Of a stretch of DNA of 13,126 nt, positions 6,906 to 13,126 are shown piece by piece. The notes under the pieces were generated by a model. That model made no database searches, had not been told where the DNA came from, and saw only the letters and a list, made by a program, of their open reading frames with translations. The first letter of the stretch is position 1. Each line of letters opens with the position of its first letter. The DNA comes from Candidatus Nitrosomarinus sp. (GTDB lineage: Archaea; Thermoproteota; Nitrososphaeria; Nitrososphaerales; Nitrosopumilaceae): assembly GCA_003702465.1 (NCBI GenBank), contig REGF01000010.1:7085-20210 (forward strand). The letters run 5' to 3'. Made by a program: the position numbers and the translations under genes.

Positions 6906-7559
6906 ATGTATAGTGGAGAGCTTGAAGTTCAAGCAAAAAGAAAGGCAATAGCAGTTTTACAAGATGAGATCAACAGAATTCTTAATGCATCAAGAGAACT
7001 TGCAACACTAACAGAAGCCCTAATGAAAAAAGACAAAAAAGGAATCAAAAATACATTAGAGCAAATCTCAACAATCGAAGAAGAAGTTGAAAACTTGAGA
7101 AGAAAAATCACACGTGAAGTTGCAGATGTAGGAGGATTAATCATGAATAGAGAAAATCTTCTGAATACAGCTTATACGATGGATGAGATTGCAGGGTACA
7201 TCACAGGAATTGCATTCAAACTTTCTAATGTAAAAATTACTACATTAAAAAGTTCAAAACTTGACAAAGATATTGCAGAACTAATATCATTAGTAGTGGA
7301 TGAAGTCTACAAACTAAATGAAATTATTAGAAGTCTCAATACAAACACTGCAAACGCAATTGAATTGGCTCAAGAAACTCAAACAATTGAAAGAGAGATA
7401 GACATCAAATATAGAGATGCAACAATAAAACTTCTCAACGAAGTTAAGGATCCAAAAGAATTGTTGTTAATCAAAGATGTAATTGAAGGAATTGAAGAAA
7501 TGTCAGACAAATGTCAGAGAGTTTCAGATTCATTCATTTTGTTAGCACTAAGCCTATAG
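6906..7559 (+). CDS. PhoU-like protein of the DUF47 family
   Basis: A 217-residue, almost entirely helical protein with heptad-like spacing, as in PhoU/DUF47 (Pit-accessory) proteins. Characteristic parts are EEEVENLRRKITREVADVGG at about 58-77, MNRENLLNTAYTMDEIAGYI, and the second repeat QTIEREIDIKYRDA followed by LLLIKDVIEGIEEMSDKCQR near the C-terminus. Family members form three-helix bundles, bind metal clusters and often regulate phosphate transport, usually beside a PiT permease. No phosphate transporter lies in this window, so a phosphate role is only inferred from the family. There is no signal peptide or membrane segment. The ATG at 6906 is preferred over one out of frame at 6901. 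Confidence 0.85.
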   Translation: MYSGELEVQAKRKAIAVLQDEINRILNASRELATLTEALMKKDKKGIKNTLEQISTIEEEVENLRRKITREVADVGGLIMNRENLLNTAYTMDEIAGYITGIAFKLSNVKITTLKSSKLDKDIAELISLVVDEVYKLNEIIRSLNTNTANAIELAQETQTIEREIDIKYRDATIKLLNEVKDPKELLLIKDVIEGIEEMSDKCQRVSDSFILLALSL

Positions 7560-7574
7560 CCAAAAAAAACTAAA

Positions 7575-7600
7575 ATTTCTATTTTATTTTAAATTTAATT
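7575..7600 (+). terminator. T-rich tract downstream of the DUF47 gene
   Basis: ATTTCTATTTTATTTT followed by AAATTTAATT begins about 16 bases after the stop codon. It has the U-rich character of archaeal terminators, with no hairpin seen. Confidence 0.35.
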
Positions 7601-7623
7601 AACATTAGTTGTAAAGTATAGAA

Positions 7624-7631
7624 TTCATATA
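7624..7631 (+). promoter_or_regulatory. TATA-like box for endA
   Basis: TTCATATA is centred about 26 bases before the ATG at 7653, the leaderless spacing seen for several genes here. Confidence 0.4.
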
Positions 7632-7652
7632 CATTGAATATTCAATAACATT

Positions 7653-8189
7653 ATGAAAAGTGAATTAGTAGAAAATAGAATAATCGTATGGAATATTGAA
7701 GATTCAAAGAAACTTTTCAGTGAAGGATACTATGGAAAACCAATTGGCATACCCAAACCAAAAATTGAAGAAATTGATGCTCCACTAATTTTAGATTTAA
7801 TTGAAGGATATTACCTATTAGAAAAGAAAAAAATTACAATTACAAAATTAAAACAAAAAATCAAAACAGATGAAATGATAGAGATTTGTAAACAGGAAGT
7901 ACATGATTTTGAAAAAAAATACATTGTATACAAAAATTTTAGAGATAAAGGATACATAATTAATCCAGGAATAAAATTTGGATGTGATTTTGCAGTCTAT
8001 GAAAAAGGTCCAGGAATTGATCATGCACCATTTTTAATTCAAGTGTATAACAGAAATGAGCCAATTACATCCACAGGAATTGTTCTTGCAGGTAGATTAG
8101 CAACTACAGTAAGAAAACAATTCATTTTAGCTATTCCAAAAGGAAAAGAGAAAGTTGATTTTCTTGCACTAGATTGGTGGAAGGCTTAA
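7653..8189 (+). CDS. endA: tRNA-intron (splicing) endonuclease
   Basis: Cuts introns from precursor tRNAs at bulge-helix-bulge structures, leaving 2',3'-cyclic phosphate ends. The 178-residue length matches the short, homotetrameric archaeal form. The C-terminal catalytic domain holds the known triad: Y116 in GCDFAVYEKGPG, H124 in DHAPFLI and K155 in TVRKQFILA. In the Methanocaldococcus enzyme these are Tyr115, His125 and Lys156. The N-terminal domain (about 1-85) is the usual divergent mixed fold. Monocistronic by appearance, with its own TATA-like box. Its stop codon overlaps that of the opposing gene (TTAA, 8186-8189), so the two transcripts converge. Confidence 0.94.
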   Translation: MKSELVENRIIVWNIEDSKKLFSEGYYGKPIGIPKPKIEEIDAPLILDLIEGYYLLEKKKITITKLKQKIKTDEMIEICKQEVHDFEKKYIVYKNFRDKGYIINPGIKFGCDFAVYEKGPGIDHAPFLIQVYNRNEPITSTGIVLAGRLATTVRKQFILAIPKGKEKVDFLALDWWKA

Positions 8190-8563
8190 ACAGATTTTAT
8201 GTGACCAGCAATACGGTCATAAATTTCAAATAATTCTTTTGTAATTCCAAATGAAATATGATTATCCCATTTGCCTCTAATTCTAATTGCGCTGTTAGTA
8301 GGTTCTACATAGATAGTTGCATCCTTGATTGTTTGTTTTGCAATCATGTCATTAAGTTCTGAATCAGAATTCAATTTTGCAGCTAATTCACCAGGTCCAT
8401 TCCATTCGACTTTAGTAATTACCTTTGAGCCAAAATGACCTTTTGTTTTCAATAAGGTTTTTGCAGTGTAATTCATACTTGAAGAACCTGAATTTTTTCT
8501 TACAATAAATTGTGCTTGATATCTATCTAATGCGCCCCAAGGAAGTGGATTTGGATCTTGCAT
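8186..8563 (-). CDS. Conserved-looking protein of unknown function (125 residues)
   Basis: Not recognised. A soluble, mixed alpha/beta protein of 125 residues starting MQDPNPLPWGALDRYQ. It has an alternating strand-like middle (SKVITKVEWNG; TIYVEPTNSAIRIRGKWDN) and a helical C-terminus (TKELFEIYDRIAGHIKSV). There are no cysteines beyond chance, no signal peptide and no membrane segment. It starts two bases after the stop of the 78-residue gene upstream, so the two clearly form a bicistronic unit. The stop overlaps the endA stop. Coding is supported by the long open frame, good codon use and tight spacing. Probably lineage-restricted to ammonia-oxidising archaea, which is inference. Confidence 0.75.
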   Translation of the reverse strand: MQDPNPLPWGALDRYQAQFIVRKNSGSSSMNYTAKTLLKTKGHFGSKVITKVEWNGPGELAAKLNSDSELNDMIAKQTIKDATIYVEPTNSAIRIRGKWDNHISFGITKELFEIYDRIAGHIKSV

Positions 8564-8565
8564 AA

Positions 8566-8802
8566 TTATCCCTTTTGAATTATTTGTACGACGTCAATAT
8601 TTGAATTTTTAATTTCAATACACCCCTTGTTTGTAACCATTCTAGGAGTTTGAGAAAAGTAGCGACTATAGTAATCATCATGTTCAACTTCATCAGTTGC
8701 AATTTCTTTAGATTCAGAATCTACACCGATCTCTTTTAACATGTCACTAAATTTTTCTGGCCATGTCTGATAAATGAAAGTGTCAGATTCTGTATCATGC
8801 AT
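8566..8802 (-). CDS. Small acidic protein of unknown function (78 residues)
   Basis: Not recognised. An acidic protein rich in Asp/Glu with the stretch EVEHDDYYSRYFSQTPRM in the middle and IEIKNSNIDVVQIIQKG at the end. It is first gene of a pair with the 125-residue gene, with a two-base gap. Start: ATG at 8802-8800, within the palindrome ATGCAT shared with the divergent SDR gene. An internal ATG at 8742 (MLKEIGVD) would give 58 residues. A TATA-like CTTTATTT on the minus strand at about 8827-8834 is at leaderless distance from 8802, while CATTTATC at about 8769-8776 is at that distance from 8742. The start is therefore unresolved. Confidence 0.68.
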   Translation of the reverse strand: MHDTESDTFIYQTWPEKFSDMLKEIGVDSESKEIATDEVEHDDYYSRYFSQTPRMVTNKGCIEIKNSNIDVVQIIQKG

Positions 8803-10665
8803 AAAATTTCTCTGAACATACCCACAAATAAAGATATCAAGAAAAAATTCCTAGAGATCAATCCAAATAAATATGCAGAAGTTTTGTTGTTTTTTAACTT
8901 GAAATTCCAAGGTAAAACTGCATTAGTAACAGGTAGTGGCACAGGAATAGGTAAAGCCATTGCAACCAAATTTGTTGAAAATGGAGCAAGTGTAATAATT
9001 CTAGGTAGAAGAAAAGAACCATTAGAAGAAGCATCCAAGGATCTAGAGCAAATAATTTCAAGTAAAAATAGCGGAGCATCAGTTAAGATTTTTGCAGGAG
9101 TAGATGTTGCTGACGAATCAGCAATGAATGCAATGTTTGACGCATTAAAAAATGATAATGTTACAGTAGATTACATAATTAACAATGCAGGAGTTTCTGG
9201 ACCTGTTACATGTTTTCCAAATTCACCATTAAAGGATTTTAAAAGTACAATCGGAATTCACCTTACAGGTACATTCTGGGGTTCAGTTCAAGCATTAAAA
9301 GTAATGAAAGAGGGTGGAAAAATCATCACAATTTCAACATTCTTTACAGAAGAAAGACCACTTGAACAAAGACCTTACAGATTTAGAAGTCCATATACAG
9401 CATCACAAGGAGCCAAAAATAGACTTGCTGAAGCAATGTCATGGGAATTAACTGATAAAGGAATCATATCCATTGCTACAAACCCAGGACCAGTTCATTC
9501 AGATAGAATTTACAAAACAGTTTATCCAAAAGCTGCTGCGGAATTTATGAGAGTTAGCGGATTTGAAGATTTGACTCCTGTAGAAGTGGAAGAAGCAAAA
9601 GACGATTTACTGGAATGTATTCTTGCAGATGGAATTGATAAAGATGGAATTGCAAAAACTGCAGAAAAATTAGCAAATGGCAAAGATGTTACAAAATTAA
9701 CAGAGACATTTACAAATCTACTTACAAAAATTCAAACAATTGCTGAGAAAGTTCAAAACAATACATCACACATGATTGCAAATCGTGAATTTTTAGCTCA
9801 AACACAAGTAGCTGAATCAGTTTTAAATTTATGTGATGATGAAATTGCAAAAATACTCAACGGTAAAGTAATTCCTGGTGACAGAGTATTTTATCCAGTT
9901 AAACCACATATTGGAACAACAGCTCCAGGAGTTCATCAGCCAGACTTTACAGGTAAATCAGTTGTTTTTGCAATTGATGGTACTGATAAAACAGATGCTG
10001 AAAGAGTCGAGTTCTTAGCACAGCATGTTGAGAAAAACGGCGGTAAAGTAGCATGTTTCATTTCACAATCAACTCCAACAGATGTTCAAGAACATATCAG
10101 TAGCAAATTCCATTCACATGTTGTAGATATTACAAATCCTGAAGAAATGCAAAGATGGCTCAATACTGCCAAGACAAACCTAGGAGATATTTTAGGAGTA
10201 ATTCATGTTACTGGAAAACTTCCAGAAATAGGAAAATTAACAGAATTAAACAGAGCAGGATGGGAAGAATTAGTCGCAAAATTCATTTCGACCCCAGCAA
10301 CAGTAGCCCAAAGAGCACTAGAGCATTTTGTTCCAGGAGGAGACAAAGACCCAAGATTATACAAAGACACCAAAGGTGCAATTATGATAATTGGTCCAGA
10401 TTTACCAATTGGACGTAAAGTAACTGGAACACAAAGAGCTCAAGTTGAAGTTTTCAGAGGAGCATTAAGACCATTTACTACAACCGTAAATCAAGAATTA
10501 AGTGATGTTTTGAAATCAAAAATTAGAATGTTCACAGTTTTCCCAGGTTCAGTAACAGGGGCAGAACCAGATAATCAGAAAATTGCGGATGCATTTAATT
10601 TCTTAGTTTCAGAAAATGCAGCTTCATCTGCAGAAGTAACATTCTGTGTTGATGAAACAAGATAA
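8797..10665 (+). CDS. Tandem short-chain dehydrogenase/reductase (two SDR domains), malonyl-CoA-reductase-like layout
   Basis: A 622-residue protein with two Rossmann domains. Domain 1 (about 37-245): TGSGTGIG cofactor loop at 45-52, NNAG at 129-132, S180 after IITI, Y200 in SPYTASQ, then NPGPVHSDRI at 229-238. A long helical insert (about 245-385) leads to domain 2 (about 386-620), whose cofactor loop is degenerate (FAIDGTDKTD) but whose strand order continues (GVIHVTGKLPE; GAIMIIGPDLP; MFTVFPGSVTG). Two-domain SDR proteins with a PGPxxSDRI segment recall Chloroflexus malonyl-CoA reductase halves. In domain 1 the usual Asn and Lys of the N-S-Y-K tetrad read as H155 and Q204, so catalysis is uncertain. 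It is followed two bases later by a hotdog gene. The ATG at 8797 is used; TTG 8899 (35th codon) is an alternative. Confidence 0.85.
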   Translation: MHKISLNIPTNKDIKKKFLEINPNKYAEVLLFFNLKFQGKTALVTGSGTGIGKAIATKFVENGASVIILGRRKEPLEEASKDLEQIISSKNSGASVKIFAGVDVADESAMNAMFDALKNDNVTVDYIINNAGVSGPVTCFPNSPLKDFKSTIGIHLTGTFWGSVQALKVMKEGGKIITISTFFTEERPLEQRPYRFRSPYTASQGAKNRLAEAMSWELTDKGIISIATNPGPVHSDRIYKTVYPKAAAEFMRVSGFEDLTPVEVEEAKDDLLECILADGIDKDGIAKTAEKLANGKDVTKLTETFTNLLTKIQTIAEKVQNNTSHMIANREFLAQTQVAESVLNLCDDEIAKILNGKVIPGDRVFYPVKPHIGTTAPGVHQPDFTGKSVVFAIDGTDKTDAERVEFLAQHVEKNGGKVACFISQSTPTDVQEHISSKFHSHVVDITNPEEMQRWLNTAKTNLGDILGVIHVTGKLPEIGKLTELNRAGWEELVAKFISTPATVAQRALEHFVPGGDKDPRLYKDTKGAIMIIGPDLPIGRKVTGTQRAQVEVFRGALRPFTTTVNQELSDVLKSKIRMFTVFPGSVTGAEPDNQKIADAFNFLVSENAASSAEVTFCVDETR

Positions 10666-10667
10666 GA

Positions 10668-11120
10668 ATGAAAAAGTTTTCAGAATTCATTATTGGTGAA
10701 TCATTTTATTCAACATGTAGTATTTCAGATGATGAATTAGAAGAATATCTTAAATTTTCTAGAATCAAAAATGTATTTTTAGAAAACAAAGTAAACGAAG
10801 GACGTCAGTTAGTTTCAGGCAGAGCAATTTTGTCAAGAATGGAAGGAGAATTCACAAGATTAAATCAAATTTATGGAAATCAAATAATATTTTCAGGGAC
10901 AGATGGGGATACAGAATGGGGAAATAGAAATACCAGATTTCTAAAGCCTTTGTATACAGATCAAGTTTTAAAGTTAAAATTCACAATTGTTCAAAAAGAA
11001 GAGATAGATGAACAATTTGGAAAAATAATAATTGATTTTGAAGGCAGTACACAAGACAATGAAACAATAGTAATTTCTAAAAAAAATATTTACAGAATTA
11101 AAAAAGAACCAGAAAAATAA
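10668..11120 (+). CDS. MaoC-like hotdog-fold protein
   Basis: A 150-residue protein resembling single-hotdog MaoC/FAS1-like dehydratases. Seen: an N-terminal segment SISDDELEEYLKFS, the hot-dog helix region VSGRAILSRMEGEF at about 49-62, and RFLKPLYTDQVLKLKFTIV at about 90-108, which matches the family's R-F-x-x-P-(V/L)-x-x-(G)D-x-L strand. The enzymatic motif with Asp and His (D-x-N-P-x-H) is not visible; the equivalent stretch reads about SRIKNVFLEN. It may act on acyl-CoA thioesters or only bind them. It starts two bases after the SDR stop, so it is translated from the same mRNA and probably works with it. Assignment rests on pattern, not on a search. Confidence 0.6.
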   Translation: MKKFSEFIIGESFYSTCSISDDELEEYLKFSRIKNVFLENKVNEGRQLVSGRAILSRMEGEFTRLNQIYGNQIIFSGTDGDTEWGNRNTRFLKPLYTDQVLKLKFTIVQKEEIDEQFGKIIIDFEGSTQDNETIVISKKNIYRIKKEPEK

Positions 11121-11155
11121 TTAAGAAAAACTAAGGAGCCGACTAGTCTCCTCAG
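11121..11155 (-). terminator. Hairpin plus U-tract, terminator-like on the minus strand
   Basis: Read on the minus strand, CTGAGGAG (11155-11148), a 9-base loop and CTCCTTAG (11138-11131) form an 8-bp stem with one G-U pair, followed directly by TTTTTCTTAA and a further T run. On the plus strand the same position would be an A-C mismatch with no T run after it, so the signal is oriented for minus-strand transcription. It lies about 75 bases beyond the stop of the permease gene and could end that transcript. Confidence 0.5.
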
Positions 11156-11228
11156 CCATTAGATCAAAAGACCCAACGAACAACTTATATCAAAAAATTA
11201 CTATAAAAGGATTAGAAAATTTTTGAGG

Positions 11229-11993
11229 CTAAAATAAAGAACCACTTGTAAAAGAATCAAAAAATAATTTTACAGCAGTAATTACAAGAACTATTGAAAT
11301 TAGAATTTTCAAATTACGTTCCTTAATACTTATAGATAATTTGGCACCAACCAGTCCTCCAAAAAATGCGCCAATTGCTAAGAATCCAGACTGAAGAAAA
11401 TCAGGGTGTCCCAAAATACTGTGAACAATCACTCCAGATAATGATGCAAATAATAAAATAAATTGTGAAGTTGGAGCAGCTCGTTTCATAGACATTCCCA
11501 AACCAACAACCATTAATGGAACAAAGACAATTCCTCCACCTATTCCAAAAAAGGATGAAATAATTCCTGCAAAAAAGCTTGAACCAATGATAAGAAGAAT
11601 TAATTGTTTAGAAATTATTTTTTCTTTTGATTCAACTTGCTTTCTAAGAAAAATGTAAACTGAAGATGCAATTAATACAAAACCAAATAAAATTTTAAAA
11701 ATATCAGGTGTAACATCTGTAGAAATAATAGCACCCAAAACTGTTCCAGGAATTGCAAGTAATCCAAGTTTTAATCCTAAAGAATATTCAATTCTTTTTT
11801 GTTTTGAGTAAGATATTGTAGAAGCTATCGAATTACTGAACGCAGCAAAAAGACTATTACTTGCAGCAACAGTAGGAGGAATTCCTAAAAACGTTAAGAC
11901 AGGAACAACAATAATCCCACCTCCAAGTCCTATCATAGAACCTAAAATTCCAGCTGCAAATCCCAAAGGAATTAACCATAATTGATCAATCAT
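11229..11993 (-). CDS. TauE/SafE-family membrane permease (DUF81)
   Basis: An integral membrane protein of 254 residues with about eight hydrophobic helices and an internal duplication. The two halves carry matching glycine motifs: GSMIGLGGGIIVVPVL near the N-terminus and SSFFGIGGGIVFVPLM in the middle, which is diagnostic for TauE/SafE (COG0730). Members are proposed to export sulfite, sulfoacetate or other organosulfur anions; the substrate here is unknown. Start: ATG 11993 (MIDQLW) is preferred over an in-frame TTG at 12005, because a TATA-like TAATATATG lies about 31 bases before the ATG but only about 19 before the TTG. A hairpin/U-tract lies downstream. Confidence 0.9.
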   Translation of the reverse strand: MIDQLWLIPLGFAAGILGSMIGLGGGIIVVPVLTFLGIPPTVAASNSLFAAFSNSIASTISYSKQKRIEYSLGLKLGLLAIPGTVLGAIISTDVTPDIFKILFGFVLIASSVYIFLRKQVESKEKIISKQLILLIIGSSFFAGIISSFFGIGGGIVFVPLMVVGLGMSMKRAAPTSQFILLFASLSGVIVHSILGHPDFLQSGFLAIGAFFGGLVGAKLSISIKERNLKILISIVLVITAVKLFFDSFTSGSLF

Positions 11994-12019
11994 CGTAATC
12001 GCCAATCAAATAATTTTAT

Positions 12020-12028
12020 CATATATTA
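12020..12028 (-). promoter_or_regulatory. TATA-like box for the TauE/SafE permease gene
   Basis: Minus-strand TAATATATG, nearly the same as the tuf box TAATATATC, is centred about 31 bases before ATG 11993. It slightly underlies the intergenic gap after the 209-residue gene and supports separate transcription of the permease. Confidence 0.42.
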
Positions 12029-12030
12029 GA

Positions 12031-12660
12031 CTACTTTAGAACAATTAAAGTCCACAAATATGACTCATTTTTAGAAGTAATTTCTAAAATCAACGTTTCA
12101 TCACCCAATCCATCAACAGTAGATTTCAAAGGAGCAGTTTGAGAAGATTCCACATATTTTGTTTCAGCAGCGTCTATCCAAGATTCAATAGACTCAAAGC
12201 CTCCAGGCTGTTTTTCATTCCAACAGTCACATACTAAAGATTCAATCGTACTTTCAAAAACAATTTTGACTTCATCAGATTTGGAATTTACAAAGGGCTT
12301 GGATTCAACAACAGCAATTGCCATTATTGGGTTATCAGGAACACCACCCATGCTGATATTTCCAAGAGACCTTCCATTAGGATCTTGAATTGCAGTAGTG
12401 GTGCAATAGGAGATTTTAGATAAAATATCATCTTGAATTGCACAATAATTTCCAATAGTATGATCTGTTACAGGACTAGGGGTAGACATGAAAATATCTT
12501 TTTCAGATAATGATTCTTTAATTTTTTCTACATCATAAAATGTAAATCCATATTGATATAGATTTTCTGAAGAAGGCATAGAAGACTCTTCAGGAATTAA
12601 AAAGATAGCAATTGCAGATATTGCTATTATAATTATTGGAATTATTATTTTTGAATTCAC
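12031..12660 (-). CDS. Membrane-anchored extracytoplasmic protein of unknown function
   Basis: Not recognised. A 209-residue protein with one N-terminal membrane helix (about 5-22, an Ile-rich run ending in FLIPE) and no obvious lipobox, so it should be anchored with a globular domain outside the cell membrane. That domain has four cysteines, C73, C86, C144 and C146 (VCDCW), which could form two disulfides or bind a metal. It also has a strand-rich C-terminus (ETLILEITSKNESYLWTLIVLK). The ATG at 12660 leaves a 41-base gap from the DUF192 gene upstream. TTATC on the minus strand near 12684-12690 could be its TATA element. Neighbouring DUF192 and permease genes suggest envelope roles. Confidence 0.72.
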   Translation of the reverse strand: MNSKIIIPIIIIAISAIAIFLIPEESSMPSSENLYQYGFTFYDVEKIKESLSEKDIFMSTPSPVTDHTIGNYCAIQDDILSKISYCTTTAIQDPNGRSLGNISMGGVPDNPIMAIAVVESKPFVNSKSDEVKIVFESTIESLVCDCWNEKQPGGFESIESWIDAAETKYVESSQTAPLKSTVDGLGDETLILEITSKNESYLWTLIVLK

Positions 12661-12701
12661 AGATTATTTAAAAAAAGATTACAAGATAAGGTTTTGCAAT
12701 T

Positions 12702-13126
12702 TTAAATAGAAATTATTTCCAAAATAGAGTCCTTTGTAATGTTATTTTGTTCAACAAATCCAGATGTCACTTCAAGAATATATGTTGCTTCAGCGTCAGG
12801 TACAAAACTAGGACATCCAGCTGCAATTTCTACAGGGATTACACAAGGAGGAACATTTGTTTTGATGTGAACAACTTTGCCATCTCCATCAAACCAAATC
12901 ATATCTATTTCAAATTGCATGTTAAGCATCCATAATGAATAAAGACCTTGTTCAGGAAAAACAAAAAGCATTCCTTGATCTAAAGGTAGTTGTTCTTGAA
13001 ACATTAATCCACGAACACGAGTTGGTTCAGTATCAGCTATTTGAACTTCCAGTATAGTTTCATCAACTTTAATCATACCTCTAGGAAATTCAACTTGTTC
13101 AAGTTTTATTTCACTGGGCAAAGTTA
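12702..13126 (-). CDS. DUF192 (COG1430) family protein, 5' end outside the window
   Basis: The sequence contains the DUF192 hallmarks: TRVRGLMFQ, GMLFVFPEQG, then WMLNMQFEIDMIWFDGDG, and a later strand ATYILEVTSGFV. DUF192 is a small beta-rich domain, often secreted or membrane-anchored, of unproved function. The only start-like codon in the window is a TTG at 13121-13119, and the frame stays open to the edge. Related archaeal proteins usually carry an N-terminal signal or membrane helix, so this copy is most likely partial at its 5' end. Two cysteines (about 93 and 103 counted from the TTG) flank a loop, PPCVIPVEIAAGCP, and could pair. Confidence 0.88.
   Translation of the reverse strand, partial: TLPSEIKLEQVEFPRGMIKVDETILEVQIADTEPTRVRGLMFQEQLPLDQGMLFVFPEQGLYSLWMLNMQFEIDMIWFDGDGKVVHIKTNVPPCVIPVEIAAGCPSFVPDAEATYILEVTSGFVEQNNITKDSILEIISI

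Noticed and set aside
10155..10418. 87-residue plus-strand frame inside the SDR gene
   Set aside because: Out of frame within the second SDR domain, Arg/Ser-rich and with no similarity to anything; the SDR frame is well supported.
9940..10665. Reading the second half of the SDR protein as a separate gene
   Set aside because: The frame is continuous from 8797 with no internal stop, and the two-domain arrangement is known in SDR-type reductases.
11131..11160. Possible tRNA gene suggested by the GGAG/CTCC stem
   Set aside because: Only one stem is present; there is no acceptor stem, T-loop or anticodon arm.
12747..12935. 62-residue plus-strand frame opposite the DUF192 gene
   Set aside because: Antisense to strong DUF192 motifs.

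Overview
The window looks like chromosomal sequence from a low-GC, marine-type ammonia-oxidising archaeon (Nitrososphaerota/Thaumarchaeota, close to Nitrosopumilus). The archaeal signs are an archaeal EF-1A / ribosomal protein S10 / RNA polymerase Rpo12 cluster, a bifunctional fructose-1,6-bisphosphate aldolase/phosphatase, an archaeal-type ATP-dependent DNA ligase and an archaeal tRNA-splicing endonuclease. The genome is AT-rich and very compact. TATA-like boxes commonly sit about 25-30 bases before the start codon, which fits largely leaderless mRNAs. The genus is inferred from overall protein style; no search was run.

Layout. 1-1442: a LOG/TIGR00725-like protein (minus strand), a 40-residue ribbon-helix-helix miniprotein behind a perfect inverted repeat, then a pair of small zinc-binding proteins (three zinc ribbons; two C2H2 fingers). 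1443-3293: the minus-strand cluster tuf-rpsJ-rpo12. 3424-6840: fructose-bisphosphate aldolase/phosphatase, a small two-helix membrane protein and DNA ligase, all on the plus strand. 6906-8189: a PhoU-like DUF47 protein and the tRNA-intron endonuclease. 8186-8802: two unrecognised small genes on the minus strand. 8797-11120: a two-gene operon of a 622-residue tandem-SDR protein and a MaoC-like hotdog protein. 11121-13126: a minus-strand hairpin/U-tract, a TauE/SafE-type permease, a membrane-anchored unknown protein and a DUF192 protein cut by the window edge.

Most genes are housekeeping: translation elongation, transcription, replication/repair, tRNA splicing and gluconeogenesis. The part most worth follow-up is the SDR-hotdog operon at 8797-11120. 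The SDR protein has the two-domain layout of half a Chloroflexus malonyl-CoA reductase, including a PGPxxSDRI segment after the first active site. The malonyl-CoA reductase of the thaumarchaeal 3-hydroxypropionate/4-hydroxybutyrate cycle is, to my knowledge, not established. Against a simple reading, the usual SDR Asn and Lys catalytic positions look replaced by His and Gln, and the hotdog partner lacks the MaoC Asp/His pair. No mobile elements, CRISPR arrays, rRNA or tRNA genes were seen.
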